DNA of 64,000 nt from Muscardinus avellanarius. Its lineage: Eukaryota > Chordata > Mammalia > Rodentia > Gliridae. The DNA is taken from the NCBI GenBank assembly GCA_963383645.1, contig OY726569.1, positions 73,944,635-74,008,634 on the forward strand, in the 5' to 3' direction. Position 1 is the first letter of the stretch; each line of letters starts with the position of its first letter. This document shows, piece after piece, positions 22,701 through 33,970 of the stretch. Below the pieces are notes generated by a model that saw nothing but the letters and a program-made list of their open reading frames with translations, was not told the DNA's origin and did not search any database. Position numbers and translations under genes: made by a program.

Positions 22701-23050
22701 AGAAATGCTTCATTCTGTGTTTCCACCCATCAGCTAGTGGACATTTGTGTTATTTCCACTTTGGGGCTATTGTGAATAATGGTACTGTGAACTTTTGTGT
22801 GGGCATGTTCTCATTTCCCTGGATGTATAGCTGGGAGTGGAATTGCTGTGTCATATGGGAACTGTAGGTTTAACTGGGGAACTGCCAGATTGTTTTGCAA
22901 AGCAACTGCACCATTTGACAGTCCCACCCACAGTGTTTGAGTTTTCTCATTTGTTCATATCATTGCCAGCACTTATTTATTATCTTTTCTTTTTGAGGGC
23001 CATTGTAGTGATACCTTATTGTGATTTGGATTTGTATTTCCCTAATAATT
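22700..23050 (-). mobile_element. L1 3' fragment
   Basis: Clear antisense of the 3' end of an old mammalian L1: GGACATTTGTGTTATTTCCA, GGAGTGGAATTGCTG, and ATTTGTATTTCCCTAATAA. Confidence 0.75.
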
Positions 23051-23052
23051 AA

Positions 23053-23386
23053 TTGTTTTAGTCAGTATTCTCACTGCTGTAATCTAAAACAACAGACCAC
23101 CATGGTTTAGAGGAAGGAATATTTACTCGCTTACAGTTCTGGCGATTTCAGAGGTTCAGTTCATGTCAGATCAGGTCTGCAAAGCTGAAGACATGGTGTC
23201 AGGAAGCAGAGAGAATGGGAGAGAGGAAGACTCTGCTCTCACATCAAGAGAGAGAGTAAGGGGAGGAGGGACCATATAAAATTCCCAAGGCCAAACCCCA
23301 AGGAACCCCTCAACTAATCTGCCTCCAACATGGATGCCTTATTTCCATGACATAAGAGAGACATTTTAAATTCAAACCACAATACT
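23053..23386 (-). mobile_element. Second MaLR/ERVL-type LTR
   Basis: It begins GTTTTAGTCAGTATTCTC and contains CTTACAGTTCTGG, then a purine-rich middle and CCTCCAACATGGATGCC. This is the layout of an antisense rodent MaLR LTR. Confidence 0.5.
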
Positions 23387-23387
23387 A

Positions 23388-24236
23388 GCTGGGTGTTGTG
23401 GTGCATACTTGTGATCCCAGTACTTAGGATGCTGACACAGGTTTGAGAACAGCCTCAGCATCTTAACAAGACTTTCAGCAACTTAGTGAGACCTGGTTTC
23501 AAGATAAAAAAAATAAAAATAGCTGGGTGTCTAGCTCAGAGGTATGCCTGGCTCTTTTGTGCTTTTTTTTTTTTTTTTTTTTTTTGCAATACTGGGGATG
23601 AAATCCCCAATGCTGGGATTACAAGCGTGCACCACCACGCCTGGCTCTTTTGTACATTGTAAAATAGTATATATTGTTATAACCAGGTGTTATAATCCAC
23701 CATTTGAGAGGATGAGACAGGAGGATCGCTGTTTGCAGACAGCCTCAGCTACTTAGGCCCTTTGCAACTCAGTGAGACCTTGTTTTTCAAAAAGAATAAA
23801 AAATAGGGCTGGGGGTGTAGCTCAGAGGTAGAATGCCCCTGGGTTCCATCCTCAGTACTGCAAAAAAAAAAAAAAAATAGTGTATATTGTTGTTATGAAT
23901 GGAATATCTTCTTTCACATTATTATAATGGGTTTGGAAAACTTTCATATCAGACTTTCTAAATTGTCGTCGTGTCGTCGTTGTCCTCCTCTTCTTCTTCT
24001 TCTCCTTCTCCTTCTTCTTCTTTCTTGTGGTACTGAGGATTGAACCCAGGGGCATTCTACCTCCAAGCTACAAAGTTACATCCCCAGCCCTATTTTATTC
24101 TTTATTTTGAAACAGCATCTCACTAAGTTGTGAAGAACCTCACAAGTTGCTGAGGCTGGCTGAGAATCTGCTATCCTCCTGTCTCAGCCTCCTGAGTACT
24201 GAGATTATAAGTGTATGCCACTTCGCCCGGCTTCTA
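23388..24236. mobile_element. SINEs on both strands
   Basis: A + copy (23388-23545), a minus copy with large internal deletion (23556-23645), a + copy (23680-23875) and a minus copy (24022-24236) with a (TTC)-rich tail at 23987-24026. Confidence 0.75.
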
Positions 24237-24260
24237 AATTGTCTTCTATGTTCTGTTAGA

Positions 24261-24725
24261 AATAAATTTTAAAGCCGGGCGTGGTGGCGCACGCTTATAA
24301 TCCCCCGCACTTGGGAGGCAGAGACAGGAGGATTGCGCTGGTTTGGAGCCAGCCTTTCTGGTTTAAGAGACCCTGTTTCCAAATAAAAATATAAAATAGG
24401 TCTGGGAGTGTAGCCCAGAGGTAGAAGGGCTTCCAGGAACCCCAGTACCACCAAAAAAAAAAAAAAAAAAAAAAGAAAGAAAGAAAGAAATTTTAAAGCC
24501 AGGCGTGGTGGCGCACGCTTGTAATCCCAGCATTCAGGAGTCTGAGACAAGGAGGATTCGGGTTCGCGGACAGCCTCAGCTACTTAGTGAGGCCCTCTGC
24601 AACTCAGTGAGACCCTGTTTCAAAATAAAGAATAAAAAATTGAGCAGGGGGTGTGGCCTGGAGGTCAAATGCCTCTGGGTTCCACCCCCCAGACCCGGAA
24701 GAAAAAAAAAAAGAAATTTTGAGAG
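24261..24725 (+). mobile_element. Two + SINEs in series at one target site
   Basis: A short-type copy (24274-24487) and a longer-type copy (24498-24712) are bounded by AAATTTTAAA (left), AAATTTTAAA (middle) and AAATTTT (right). Both have long A-rich tails. Confidence 0.8.
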
Positions 24726-25339
24726 TATCAAAAAGACACATACTTGAAAATTGTTTAGCAAGGCAAGTTTACTTTTTTGCAAAAAAAAGTGCTCCCGGGT
24801 AATTAATTGAGAGCACACTTGAGGAAGAACCCGGTGCTTCTGCTTTTCCTGGTAGGAACTACAGCTTCAGATTCTTCAGGGTCAGCTACGGAGGACAACC
24901 AGGGATCCTGGGCTTAAAACTTGTAATTTCTTAGGAGATGCTAATTTCACCAAGGAATCTGTGTTTCTCCAAGGTTACAGAATGACAGTTTTACAAAATG
25001 GAGTTTAAGTTAAGCTCTTCCTTTGATAAAAAGATCTAATTATATTCTCACAGCTAAAAGTTGGTTGATGACTTATTATTTACCCAAGTGATTTTGATTC
25101 AGCCATCTGTTTAGAAGCTGTGGTTCTTTTTCATCCTGTGTTTTTTTTTCCCCCTGCTGATTCACAGTTTTTTCCTCTTTCGGCTCCAGATTAAGAGTAT
25201 TTTAATGGCTCTCCCTGCTGTTGGTTTAACCTCGCTCCAGAGTAGCCCCTACGCTGCCATCATGTGTTCTTGGATATATTAGTCTGATCCTGTCACTTTC
25301 TTTTTAAATTGGCATTCCATTACTTAAAAGACTTTATCC

Positions 25340-26087
25340 CATTAGGTCAGCATGCCTATAATCCCAGTGATTTGGGAAGCTGAGACAGGAGGATCACAAA
25401 TCCAAGGCTAGCCTGGGCAACTTAGTGAGGCTCTGTCTAAAACTAAAAAAATAAAGCTGGGCATAGTGGTACACGCTTATAATCCCTGCACTTGGGAGGC
25501 TGAGACAGGAGGATCACACAGGTTTGAAGCCAGCCTCAGCTACTTAGTGAGGCTCTCAGCAACTTAGTGAGACCCTGTTTCCAAATAAAATATAAAATAG
25601 GTCTGGTAGTGTAGCCCAGAGGTAGAAGGCCCCTGAATTTCAGCCCCAGCACCACAAATTAAATGTAAATAAATAAATAAAAGGGCTGGGAGTATAGCTC
25701 AGTGGGAGAGCTCACTGGATTCAATCCCCAGTGTCACACACACAAGAGGAGGACCTTTCGTGACTTGTCCTATATGTACTTATTCCAGCATCATCTGTCT
25801 CCTGACTTATACAGTATGTACTATACTATGCACTAAAAATGTAGTTTTGAGGACCAATTAAAAATTTGGTAGTAGCCACATTCAAAATGTAAAAAGACCC
25901 AGGTGTGGTGGTGCACGCTTGTAATCCCAGCATTTGGGAGACTGAAACAGGAGGATCACGGTTCTCAGACAGCCTCAGCTACTTAGGCCCTTTGCAACTC
26001 AGTGAGACCTTGTTTCAAAATAAAGAATAAAAAATAGGGCTGGGTGTAGCCCAGAAATAGAAAGGTTGGGGTTCCATCCCTAGTACT

Positions 26088-26129
<42 letters not shown>

Positions 26130-27040
26130 ACCAAGTAAGTTCACGAACCAAAGTGAACTTACTTTCAATAATGTATTTAGAGCCAGGCATGATAGTACAT
26201 ACCTGTAATCCTAGTATTTGGAAGGCTTGGAAGGCTGTGACAGGAAGATTATAGGTTTGAGGCCAGCCTCAGCAGTTTAGCAAGGCTGTCAGCAGTCTAG
26301 CAAGACCCTGTTTCAAAGTGAAAAAATAAAATAGGGTTGGCAGTGTAACTTGGAGGTAGAATGCCCCTGGGCTCAATCCCAAGTACCCCCTTCCTAAAAA
26401 GTTAACATGGAGCCAAGTACAGTGGTGCACACCTGTAATCCCAGCTATTCAGGACACTGAGGAGGCAGGAGGACTACAAGTTTAAGGCCAACCTGGCAAC
26501 AGAGAAAAACCCCATCTCAAAAATAAAAAGAGTTGGGGTAGTTCTGAGGTTGAGTGCCCTTGAGTTTGATTCCTAGTACTAAAAAGAAAAAAAAAAAGAG
26601 GGAGAAAAAGAAAGGAAATAAAAAATTATCGAGCCAGGCTCAGCGGCACATGCTTGTAATCCCAGCACAGGGGAGGCTGAGACAGGAAAACTGGAGAATC
26701 ACAGTTCGTGGCAGCCTCAACAGTTTATGAGGCCCTCTGAAACTTAGCGAGACCCTGTTTCAAAATAATAAAATAGGGCTAGGGTACAGCCTGGAGATAG
26801 AATGTTCCTGGATTAAATCCCCAGTAACCCCACACACAACAGGAATTATCAAGCTGGGCATGGTGGCACATGCCTGTAGCCCCACTACTTGGGAGGCTGA
26901 GACAGGAGAATCGCAGGATTTGAAGCCAGCCTCAGCTAGTTAGTGAAGCTTGCAGCAAGCTAGCTTTGTTTCCAAATAAAAAATAAAAATAGGGCTGGGG
27001 GTAGAGCCCTGGGTTCCACCCCAGTACCCCCCCACACACA
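25340..27040 (+). mobile_element. Run of eight or so + SINEs
   Basis: Copies lie at about 25345-25450, 25453-25665, 25683-25745 (tail), 25892-26127 (with (CA)n at 26091-26127), 26180-26395, 26412-26595, 26632-26835 and 26850-27040, all in the same orientation. Confidence 0.75.
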
Positions 27041-27107
27041 ATTGAGATATTTTTACATTTTTTTGTAGTCTTCAAATTTTAGTGTATATTTATTCATTTT
27101 TTTATTT

Positions 27108-27929
27108 GTTGTGGTACTGGGGATGGAACCCAGGGGCCACCTACCTCTGGGCTATGCCCCCAGTTCTATTTTATTTCTTATTTGGAAATAGGGTCTCACA
27201 AAGTTTCTGAGGCTGGCTTTGAACCTGTGATCCTCCTGTCTCAGCCTCCAAGTACTGAGATTATAGGCATATACTACCACATGCCTATAAGAGTGTTTTG
27301 TGTGTGTGTGTGTGTGTGTGTGTGTACATTTTTTTTTTTCAGTACTAGGGATGGAACCCAAGGGCATTCTACCTTACAAGCTACACCCCCAGCCCTATTT
27401 TTTTTTTTTTTTTTTTTTTTTTACTTTGAAACAGGGCCTCTCTAGGTTGATGAGAATTTCGCTATTTGCTGAGGCTGTCCTTGAACATGACATCCTCCTG
27501 TCTCAGACTCCTCAGTACTGGTATTACAAGTGTGTGCCACCATACCCAGCTCCTATTTTAGTTTTTATTGGTAGATAGTATCTTAATTAGTTACCGGGGG
27601 CTTTACTAAATGCTGAGGCTGGCCTCCAACTAGCAATCCTCCTGTCTCAGCCTCATAAATACCAGGATGATATGCATGTACCATTGTGCTTTGCTTCAGT
27701 GTGTATTTTATACTTAGAGTACATCTTTTTTTTTTTCTTTCTTTTTTTGGTGGTACTGGGGTTCCTGGAAGCCCTTCTACCTCTAGGCTACACTCTCAGA
27801 CCTATTTTATATTTTTATTTTTGGAAACTGGGTCTCTTAAGCTAGCGAGGCTGGCTTTGAACCTGCGCGATCCTCCTGTCTCCACCTCCCAAGCGTGGGG
27901 ATTACAAGCGTGCGCCACCACGCCTGGCC
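27108..27929 (-). mobile_element. Run of minus-strand SINEs
   Basis: Copies lie at 27108-27290, 27330-27550 and 27550-27700. A short-type copy at 27728-27929 has a perfect 15-bp target duplication CTTAGAGTACATCTT (27713-27727 and 27930-27944). Confidence 0.85.
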
Positions 27930-28070
27930 CTTAGAGTACATCTTAAGGTTAGTACCTCTTTAATTTGCTTAAACTTTTGCCTGTAACTGTTAGGCTTCAT
28001 GGCATTCACATCCTTGTACCTGTCATTCTTTTGCCTTGAGGAACATATCCTACACGCCTTGTCTACCTGG

Positions 28071-28072
<2 letters not shown>

Positions 28073-28117
<45 letters not shown>

Positions 28118-28426
28118 GGGGATTGAACCTGTGGCATTCTACCTCCAAGCTGCACCCACAGTCCTTTTTATTTTTTGTTTTGAAACAGGATGTGGCTAGG
28201 TTACTGAGAGTCTTACTATATTACTGAGGTTGGACTCAAGCCTATGATCCTCCTGTCTCAGCCTCCCAAGTACTGGCATTACAAATATGTGCCATCATGC
28301 CGAACGTGTTTCTCTTAATAGCACCCTTACTTTCTTCAGGGCTGTTTCTGTGCGTGTATGTGCTTTTGTTGTTGGTATTGTTATACCATATTGCAGCTTG
28401 TTCATTTACATCTATTTTCTCTTTTC

Positions 28427-28480
<54 letters not shown>

Positions 28481-29040
28481 TGGGGATGGAACCCAGGGGT
28501 ATTCTGCCTCAGAGCTACACCCTCTGCCCTATTTTTTATTCTTTATTTTGAAACAACGTCTCACTAAGTTGCAGAGAGCCTCATTAAGTAGCTGAGTTTG
28601 TCCACAAACCATGATCCTCTGGTCTCAGCTTCCCAAATCTTTATTTTAAAACAGCGTCTCACTGAGTTGCACAGGGCCTCACTAAGTAGTAGCTGAGGCT
28701 GTTCAGGAACCCCGATCCTGTCTCAGCCTCCTGAATGCTAGGATTACCAGCGTGCGCCACCACACCCTGCTTCCTCTTTTCCAGGTTTTGATTGTGCCTT
28801 TTAACTCTTTTTACTTTATGGCAAAGTATGTCTAGGTTTATGTTTTGGTACTAGAGATTGAACCCAAAGGAATTTTACCTACAAGCTACATCCTTAGCCT
28901 GATTTTATTTTTTATTTGGAACCAGGGTTTCACTAGGTTATTGAGAGCCTTGCTAAGTTGCCAAGACTGGCTTTGAACCTGTGATCCTCCTGTCTCAGCC
29001 TCCCAAATACTAGGATTATAGGTTTGCGACACTCTACCTG
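28073..29040 (-). mobile_element. Minus SINEs led by (TG)n
   Basis: (TG)n at 28073-28112 leads a copy at 28110-28310; (TG)n at 28431-28479 leads a nested pair at 28480-28785; a third copy is at 28840-29040. The TG runs are the complement of CA-expanded SINE tails. Confidence 0.75.
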
Positions 29041-29096
29041 ACAAAAACTTCTATTTGAATTATGAATATATACTAGTATAGAATTTCATATTCATG

Positions 29097-29940
29097 CCGG
29101 GCATGGTGGTGCACACTTGTAATCCCCGCGCTTGGGAGGCTGAGACAGGAGGATCGCACGGGTTTGAAGCCAGCCTCAGCTACTTAGTGAGGCTCTCAGC
29201 AACTTAGTGAGACCCTGTTTCCAAATAAAATATAAAAATGAGTCTGGGAGTATAGCCCGGAGGTAGAAAGCGCCTGGGTTCCACCCCCAGTACCACCAAA
29301 AAAAAAAAAAAAAAAAAAATTCATCTTCATGTAGAACTTGAAAAATAAAAATTGTTCAAAACTCTACTACCATAGTTAATAGTTTGATGTTCAATTATTT
29401 CATAAAATTTTTTTAAAATCAGAATTTCAGCCGGGCGTGGTGGCGCACGCTTGTAATCCCCGCGCTTGGGAGGCGGAGACAGGAGGATCGTGTAGGTTCG
29501 AAGCCAGCCGCGCTGGCGTAAGAGACCCTGTTTCAAAAATATAAAATAGGTCTGGGAGTGTAGCCCGGAGGAAGAAGGGCTTCCAGGAACCCCAGTACCA
29601 CCAAAAAAAAAAAAAAAAAAAAAATCAGAATTTCAGGTTTTTAGCTGGACATGATGATGCATGCCTCTAATCACAATACTTAGGAAGCTGGTACAGCAGG
29701 ATTGCATGTTGATGACGAGGCTTAGCAATCTAGCAAGGCCCTCAGGTACTTAGTGAGACCCAATTTCCAAATAAAAAAATAAAATAGGGCTGGGGATGGG
29801 GAGTATAGCTGAGAGTTAGAATACCCCTGGATTCATTTCTCATTACCATAAAAATAAATGAATAAACAAACCAATAAAACAGGACTGGAAAGGTAGTTTG
29901 GAGGTAGAATGCCCCTGGGTTCAATCCCTGATACTAAGAA
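29097..29940 (+). mobile_element. Run of + SINEs
   Basis: Copies lie at 29097-29320 and 29430-29620. The latter is short type, with a perfect 15-bp duplication AAAATCAGAATTTCA at 29415-29429 and 29621-29635. A diverged copy (29640-29850) and a tail (29880-29940) follow. Confidence 0.85.
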
Positions 29941-30134
29941 GAAGAAGAAAAAAGATATGTATCTTTATCACCATTCCAGAAAGTTCCTGCATGCCTGGAA
30001 CGCTCCTCCCTGGGTTTTGGATGTTGCGTCCCTTACTGTTCTCAGAGCTCAGCTTCAGCTCATCTGCCTCTCACCTCCACCCTCGCTCCTCCACATGTGA
30101 CCATTGCCGAGATGTGTTACCAGCCTAGAATGGT

Positions 30135-31300
30135 TGGGACTGTTGTAGAATTTTATTTTATTTTATTTTATTTTATTTTCATGGGTCTGGGGCTAGAACC
30201 CAGGAACATTTGACCTCTGAGCTCTACCCCCTGCCCTATTTTTTTTTTTTTTTTTTTGGTGGTGCTGAGGGTGGAACTCAGGAGCTTTCTATCTCTGGGC
30301 ACACTCCCACATCTATTTTATATTTCATTTGGAAACAGGGTCTCACTAAGTTGCTGAGAGCCTCACTAAGTAGCTGAGGCTGGCTTCGAACCTGTGCGAT
30401 CCTCCCGTCTCAGCCTTCCAAGCGCTGGGATTACAAGCGTGCGCCACCATGCCTGGCCCTGCCCTATTTTTTATTCTTTATTTTGAAACAGGGTCTCACT
30501 AAGTTGTGAGGGCCTCACTAAGTAGCTGAAGCTGGCTGTAAACCACGATCCTCCAGTCTCAGCCTTCCAAATGCTGGGATTACAAGGGTGCACCACCACG
30601 CCCCGCACTGTTGTAGAACTTTATATAACTAAAGTCTCTTTTGTATCTGGCTTCTTATACTTGACCTAGTTAGAGATTCATCTGTGTTGCAGGTATCAGT
30701 TAATTTATTTTTATTGTTGAGTAGTATTTTTTATAGACATGTACCACATGGGCTTTTCTAATTTGTCTATTATGAATAAATATGCCATGAACATTCTTTG
30801 GGGGGAGTACTGGGGATTAAACCCAGGGGCATTCTACCTCTTAAACTATACCCTGAGCCCTATTTTATTGTTTTGAAACAGGGTCTCAATAGATCACCGA
30901 GGGCCTCACTAAGTTGCTGAGGCTTGCTGTGAATCTACATTCTTCCTGTCTCAGTCTCCCAAGTACTGGGATTATAGGTGTGTGCCACCACTCCTGGCTG
31001 CTATGAACATTTTTTTTTTCTGGTAGTGCTGGAGATTGAAACCTGGAGCTTTCCATCTCTGAGCTCTACCTCAGACCAGTTTTGTTTTGCTTGTTTGTTT
31101 GTGGTACTGAGGAGCTCAGGGGCATTCTGTCTCCAAGTTATACATACCCCCATCCCTGTTTTCTCTTTATTTTGAAACAGGGTCTCACTAGGTTGGTGAG
31201 AGTTTCACTACTTGCTGAGGCTGGTCTTGAACCTGTGATTCTCTTGTTTCAGCCTCTCAAGTACTGGGGATTACAAACATGCATCACCACTCTCAGCTAA
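30135..31300 (-). mobile_element. Minus SINEs flanking an L1 remnant
   Basis: A nested pair lies at 30172-30606. An L1-like antisense 3' piece (30635-30801; TTGTATCTGGCTTCTTATAC, AATATGCCATGAACATTCTT) is followed by SINEs at 30802-31002 and 31015-31300. CTATGAACATTTTT after the first SINE repeats the L1 end. Confidence 0.65.
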
Positions 31301-31451
31301 AACAGCATAGCTATTATCTTACCATTCTTTAAACTTACTATAATAATTGTCATGATTCTATTTTTCTACTCCAACAACTGATTATCTCTATAGACATGAT
31401 TATAACCCCAGGTTGTTATAAATATGAAATTGTTTTTTAAAAATTTATTGA

Positions 31452-32560
31452 AGCCGGGCATAGTGGCGCACACTTGTAATCCCAGTGCTTAGGAGGCTGA
31501 GACAGGATTGCATAGGTTCGAAGCCAGCTTCAGCTACTTAGTGAGGCTCTCAGCAACTTAGTGAGACCCTGTTTCCAAATAAAGTATAAAAATAAGTCTG
31601 GGAGTGTAGCCCAGAGGTAGAAAAGTCTCTACCCCCAGTACCACACACACACACAAATTATTGAAACCTTTATGCTGGGCATGGGGATACTTGGTTGTAA
31701 TCCCAGTACTTGGGAGGCTGAGACAGGAGGATCACAGGTTCAAAGCCAACCGTGACAATTTAGTGAGGCTCTCAGCAACTTTGTGAGACCCTGCTTCCGA
31801 ATAAAAAATAAAATAGGCTTGGCAGTGGAACTTGAGGTAGGATGCGCCTCGGTTCTGTCCCAGCACCACACCACGTATACACAGATAGTAATAGAATAAA
31901 TTTTACTCAGACATGGTGGTGTATGCCTGTAATCCAAGTTCTTGGGAGGCTGAGACAGGAGGATCACAGGTTTGCTGCCAGCTGCAGCAATTTAGTGAGA
32001 CTCTCATCAACCTAGAAGCACCTTGTTTCAAAATAAGTGCTTGAAATGTAGCTCAGAGTAAAATGCCCTGGGTTCATTACCCCGTACCAAAAAAAATTTT
32101 TTTTTTGTTGAAACATTGTGTGTGTGTGTGTGGGGGTAGTACTGGAGAATATAGCATTCTACCTCTGAGCTACACCCCCAGCCCTATTTTATTATTTTTA
32201 TTTTGAAACAGATTGTCAAGCTACAGAGGGCCTTACTAAGTTGATGAGGCTGGCTACAAACTTGAGCTGCCCCTATCTCTGTTTCCCTAGTGCTGACACC
32301 TTCAAAAAGTGATGAAGAACAGTACACAGTGGGAAACCCTCGGCCATGGAAATGCATGGTGGCGCACGCTTGTAATCCCAGCATTCGGGAGGCTGAGACA
32401 GGAGGATCATGGTTCAAAGACAGCCTCAGCTACTTAGTGGGGCCCTCCGTAACTTAGACCCTGTTTCAAAATAAAGAATAAAAATAGGGCAGGGGGTGTA
32501 GCTTGGAGGTAGAATCCCCCTGGGTTCCATCCCCAGTACCACACACACAAAAAAAGAGTT
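31452..32560. mobile_element. SINEs just upstream of EXD2 exon 2
   Basis: + copies lie at 31452-31655, 31672-31880, 31905-32090 and 32345-32552, with a minus partial at 32130-32300. The last ends about 80 bp before the exon 2 acceptor. Confidence 0.75.
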
Positions 32561-32631
32561 TTTAGAGAAAACTTGTTTATGCATAAGTTTCTGTTCTGTA
32601 TATAAATATATTTTTGCTATTTGTTTTGCAG

Positions 32632-33013
32632 ATTGTGGGATTGGTGAAATGCTTTGCTAAGCAGTAAAAAGCTGAAGATGCCTAGACAGAACTTCGTGGC
32701 CTTGACAGTAACCACCCTTCTGGGGGTGGCTATGGGGGGATTTGTCCTGTGGAAAGGCATCCAGCACCGAAGGAGTAAGAGGAGTCGTGTGACCCGGCGG
32801 CAGCAGCAGGAGCTGCAAGCGCCACTCTGGGGGGAGCGGCCCCCTTCAGAAGAGGTCCAGCCTCCCTCCTGTGTCCCCAGAATCTCATGGGAGGAGAGGA
32901 TCCTCCAGGCAGATGTGGTGACAGTGTCTCGGGAGGCAGAGTGGGACCAAATCGAGCCCGTGCTTAGGAATGAGTTACAGGATTTTCCAGTGCTTGGTAT
33001 CGACTGTGAGTGG
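32632..33013 (+). CDS. EXD2: EXD2 exon 2 (coding from 32678)
   Basis: The exon follows acceptor GTTTTGCAG at 32631 and ends at TGG|GTAAGT (33013/33014), phase 0. The start ATG at 32678-32680 has A at -3 and begins MPRQNFVAL, matching the human N-terminus. It encodes residues 1-112: the membrane segment, a poorly conserved basic and Pro-rich stretch (about 28-70), and the exo I motif GIDCEW. D109 and E111 correspond to D108 and E110 of human EXD2, the metal-binding pair mutated in published work. The upstream in-frame TTG codon is not needed as a start. Confidence 0.95.
32649..32660 (+). other. Three-codon upstream ORF (ATG CTT TGC TAA)
   Basis: A minimal ORF with a G at +4 and A at -3 lies in the 5' part of exon 2. 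Its stop is 17 nt before the EXD2 start codon, in a different frame. Any EXD2 mRNA that includes exon 2 carries it. Confidence 0.6.
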
Positions 33014-33939
33014 GTAAGTTAAAAAGAAAAAAAATCTCTTGTTTTTCTGACTAAGGGCCTTGATGGTCAAGTACAGAATATTCAAGATGAAAAGAGTTTT
33101 AGCTTCTTCTCAACTTGCTTGTAAATAGCTTTTAGCAGAGGCAGCTACTGCTCTTCGTAGGAGAGGGCAATGCTTGTGATCCTGGATTCTGGAGTGAGGC
33201 AGACTGGCAGGCATTCTGGGTTTTGTTTTGTTTTCTGTGGCACTGGGGATTGAATGCAGGGGCATTCTATCTCTGAGCTATGCCCCCAGTCCTGGAACCA
33301 GGGTCTCACTAAGTTGCGAAGGGCCTGTGTTTCTGAGGCTGGCTGCCTGGCTCCTGTAAATTCCGTTTTTCCTGCCTATTTTACCTCAGAGAGCTACTTA
33401 GCCTCTCTGAGTCTCAGCTCACTTGTCTGTAATAGGGGTATAATGGTACCTACCATCAGAAGCTTTCCTTTTTTTTTTTTTTGGATGGTACTGTGGTTCC
33501 TGGAAACCCTTCTACCTCCGGGCTACACTCCCAGACCTATTTTATGTTTTTATTTGGAAACAGGGTCTCTTAAGCCAGTGAGGCTGGCTTCGAACTAGCG
33601 CGATCCTCCTGTCTTCGCCTCCCAAGCACATACATACATATGTGTGTGTGTGTGTGTGTGTGTGTGTATACATGTGTATACATGTGTATATATATATATG
33701 TATATATATATACACACATATGCATATATAGAATATATATTATATATATTAATACTAGGGGTTGAACCTAGGGACATTTTGCCTCATGCTGTGCCCCTAG
33801 CCCTTTTTGTTATTTATTTATTTGTTTTTGGTAGGGGCATTCTACCTCCAGGCTATGTCCTAGCCCTATTTTTTTCTTCTTCAGTCTGGAGATTGAACCC
33901 AGGGGCATTCTACCTCTAACCTGCACCCCAGCCCTATTT

Positions 33940-33970
<31 letters not shown>

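Larger units (their letters stand above)
16982..32631 (+). other. EXD2: EXD2 intron 1
   Basis: The intron runs from donor GTAAGT at 16982 to the acceptor TTGTTTTGCAG ending at 32631. Apart from the CpG-island continuation it is mostly SINEs, microsatellites, two MaLR-type LTRs and L1 fragments. Stretches without a recognised repeat include about 24.72-25.34 kb, 27.93-28.07 kb and 31.30-31.45 kb. Confidence 0.7.

Noticed and set aside
25683..25745. tRNA-gene-like box A/box B pair
   Set aside because: It is an ID-type SINE tail without a foldable cloverleaf.
25340..27040. Regularly spaced similar repeats that could resemble a CRISPR array
   Set aside because: The units are about 200-bp SINEs with A-tails and variable spacing in a mammalian genome.
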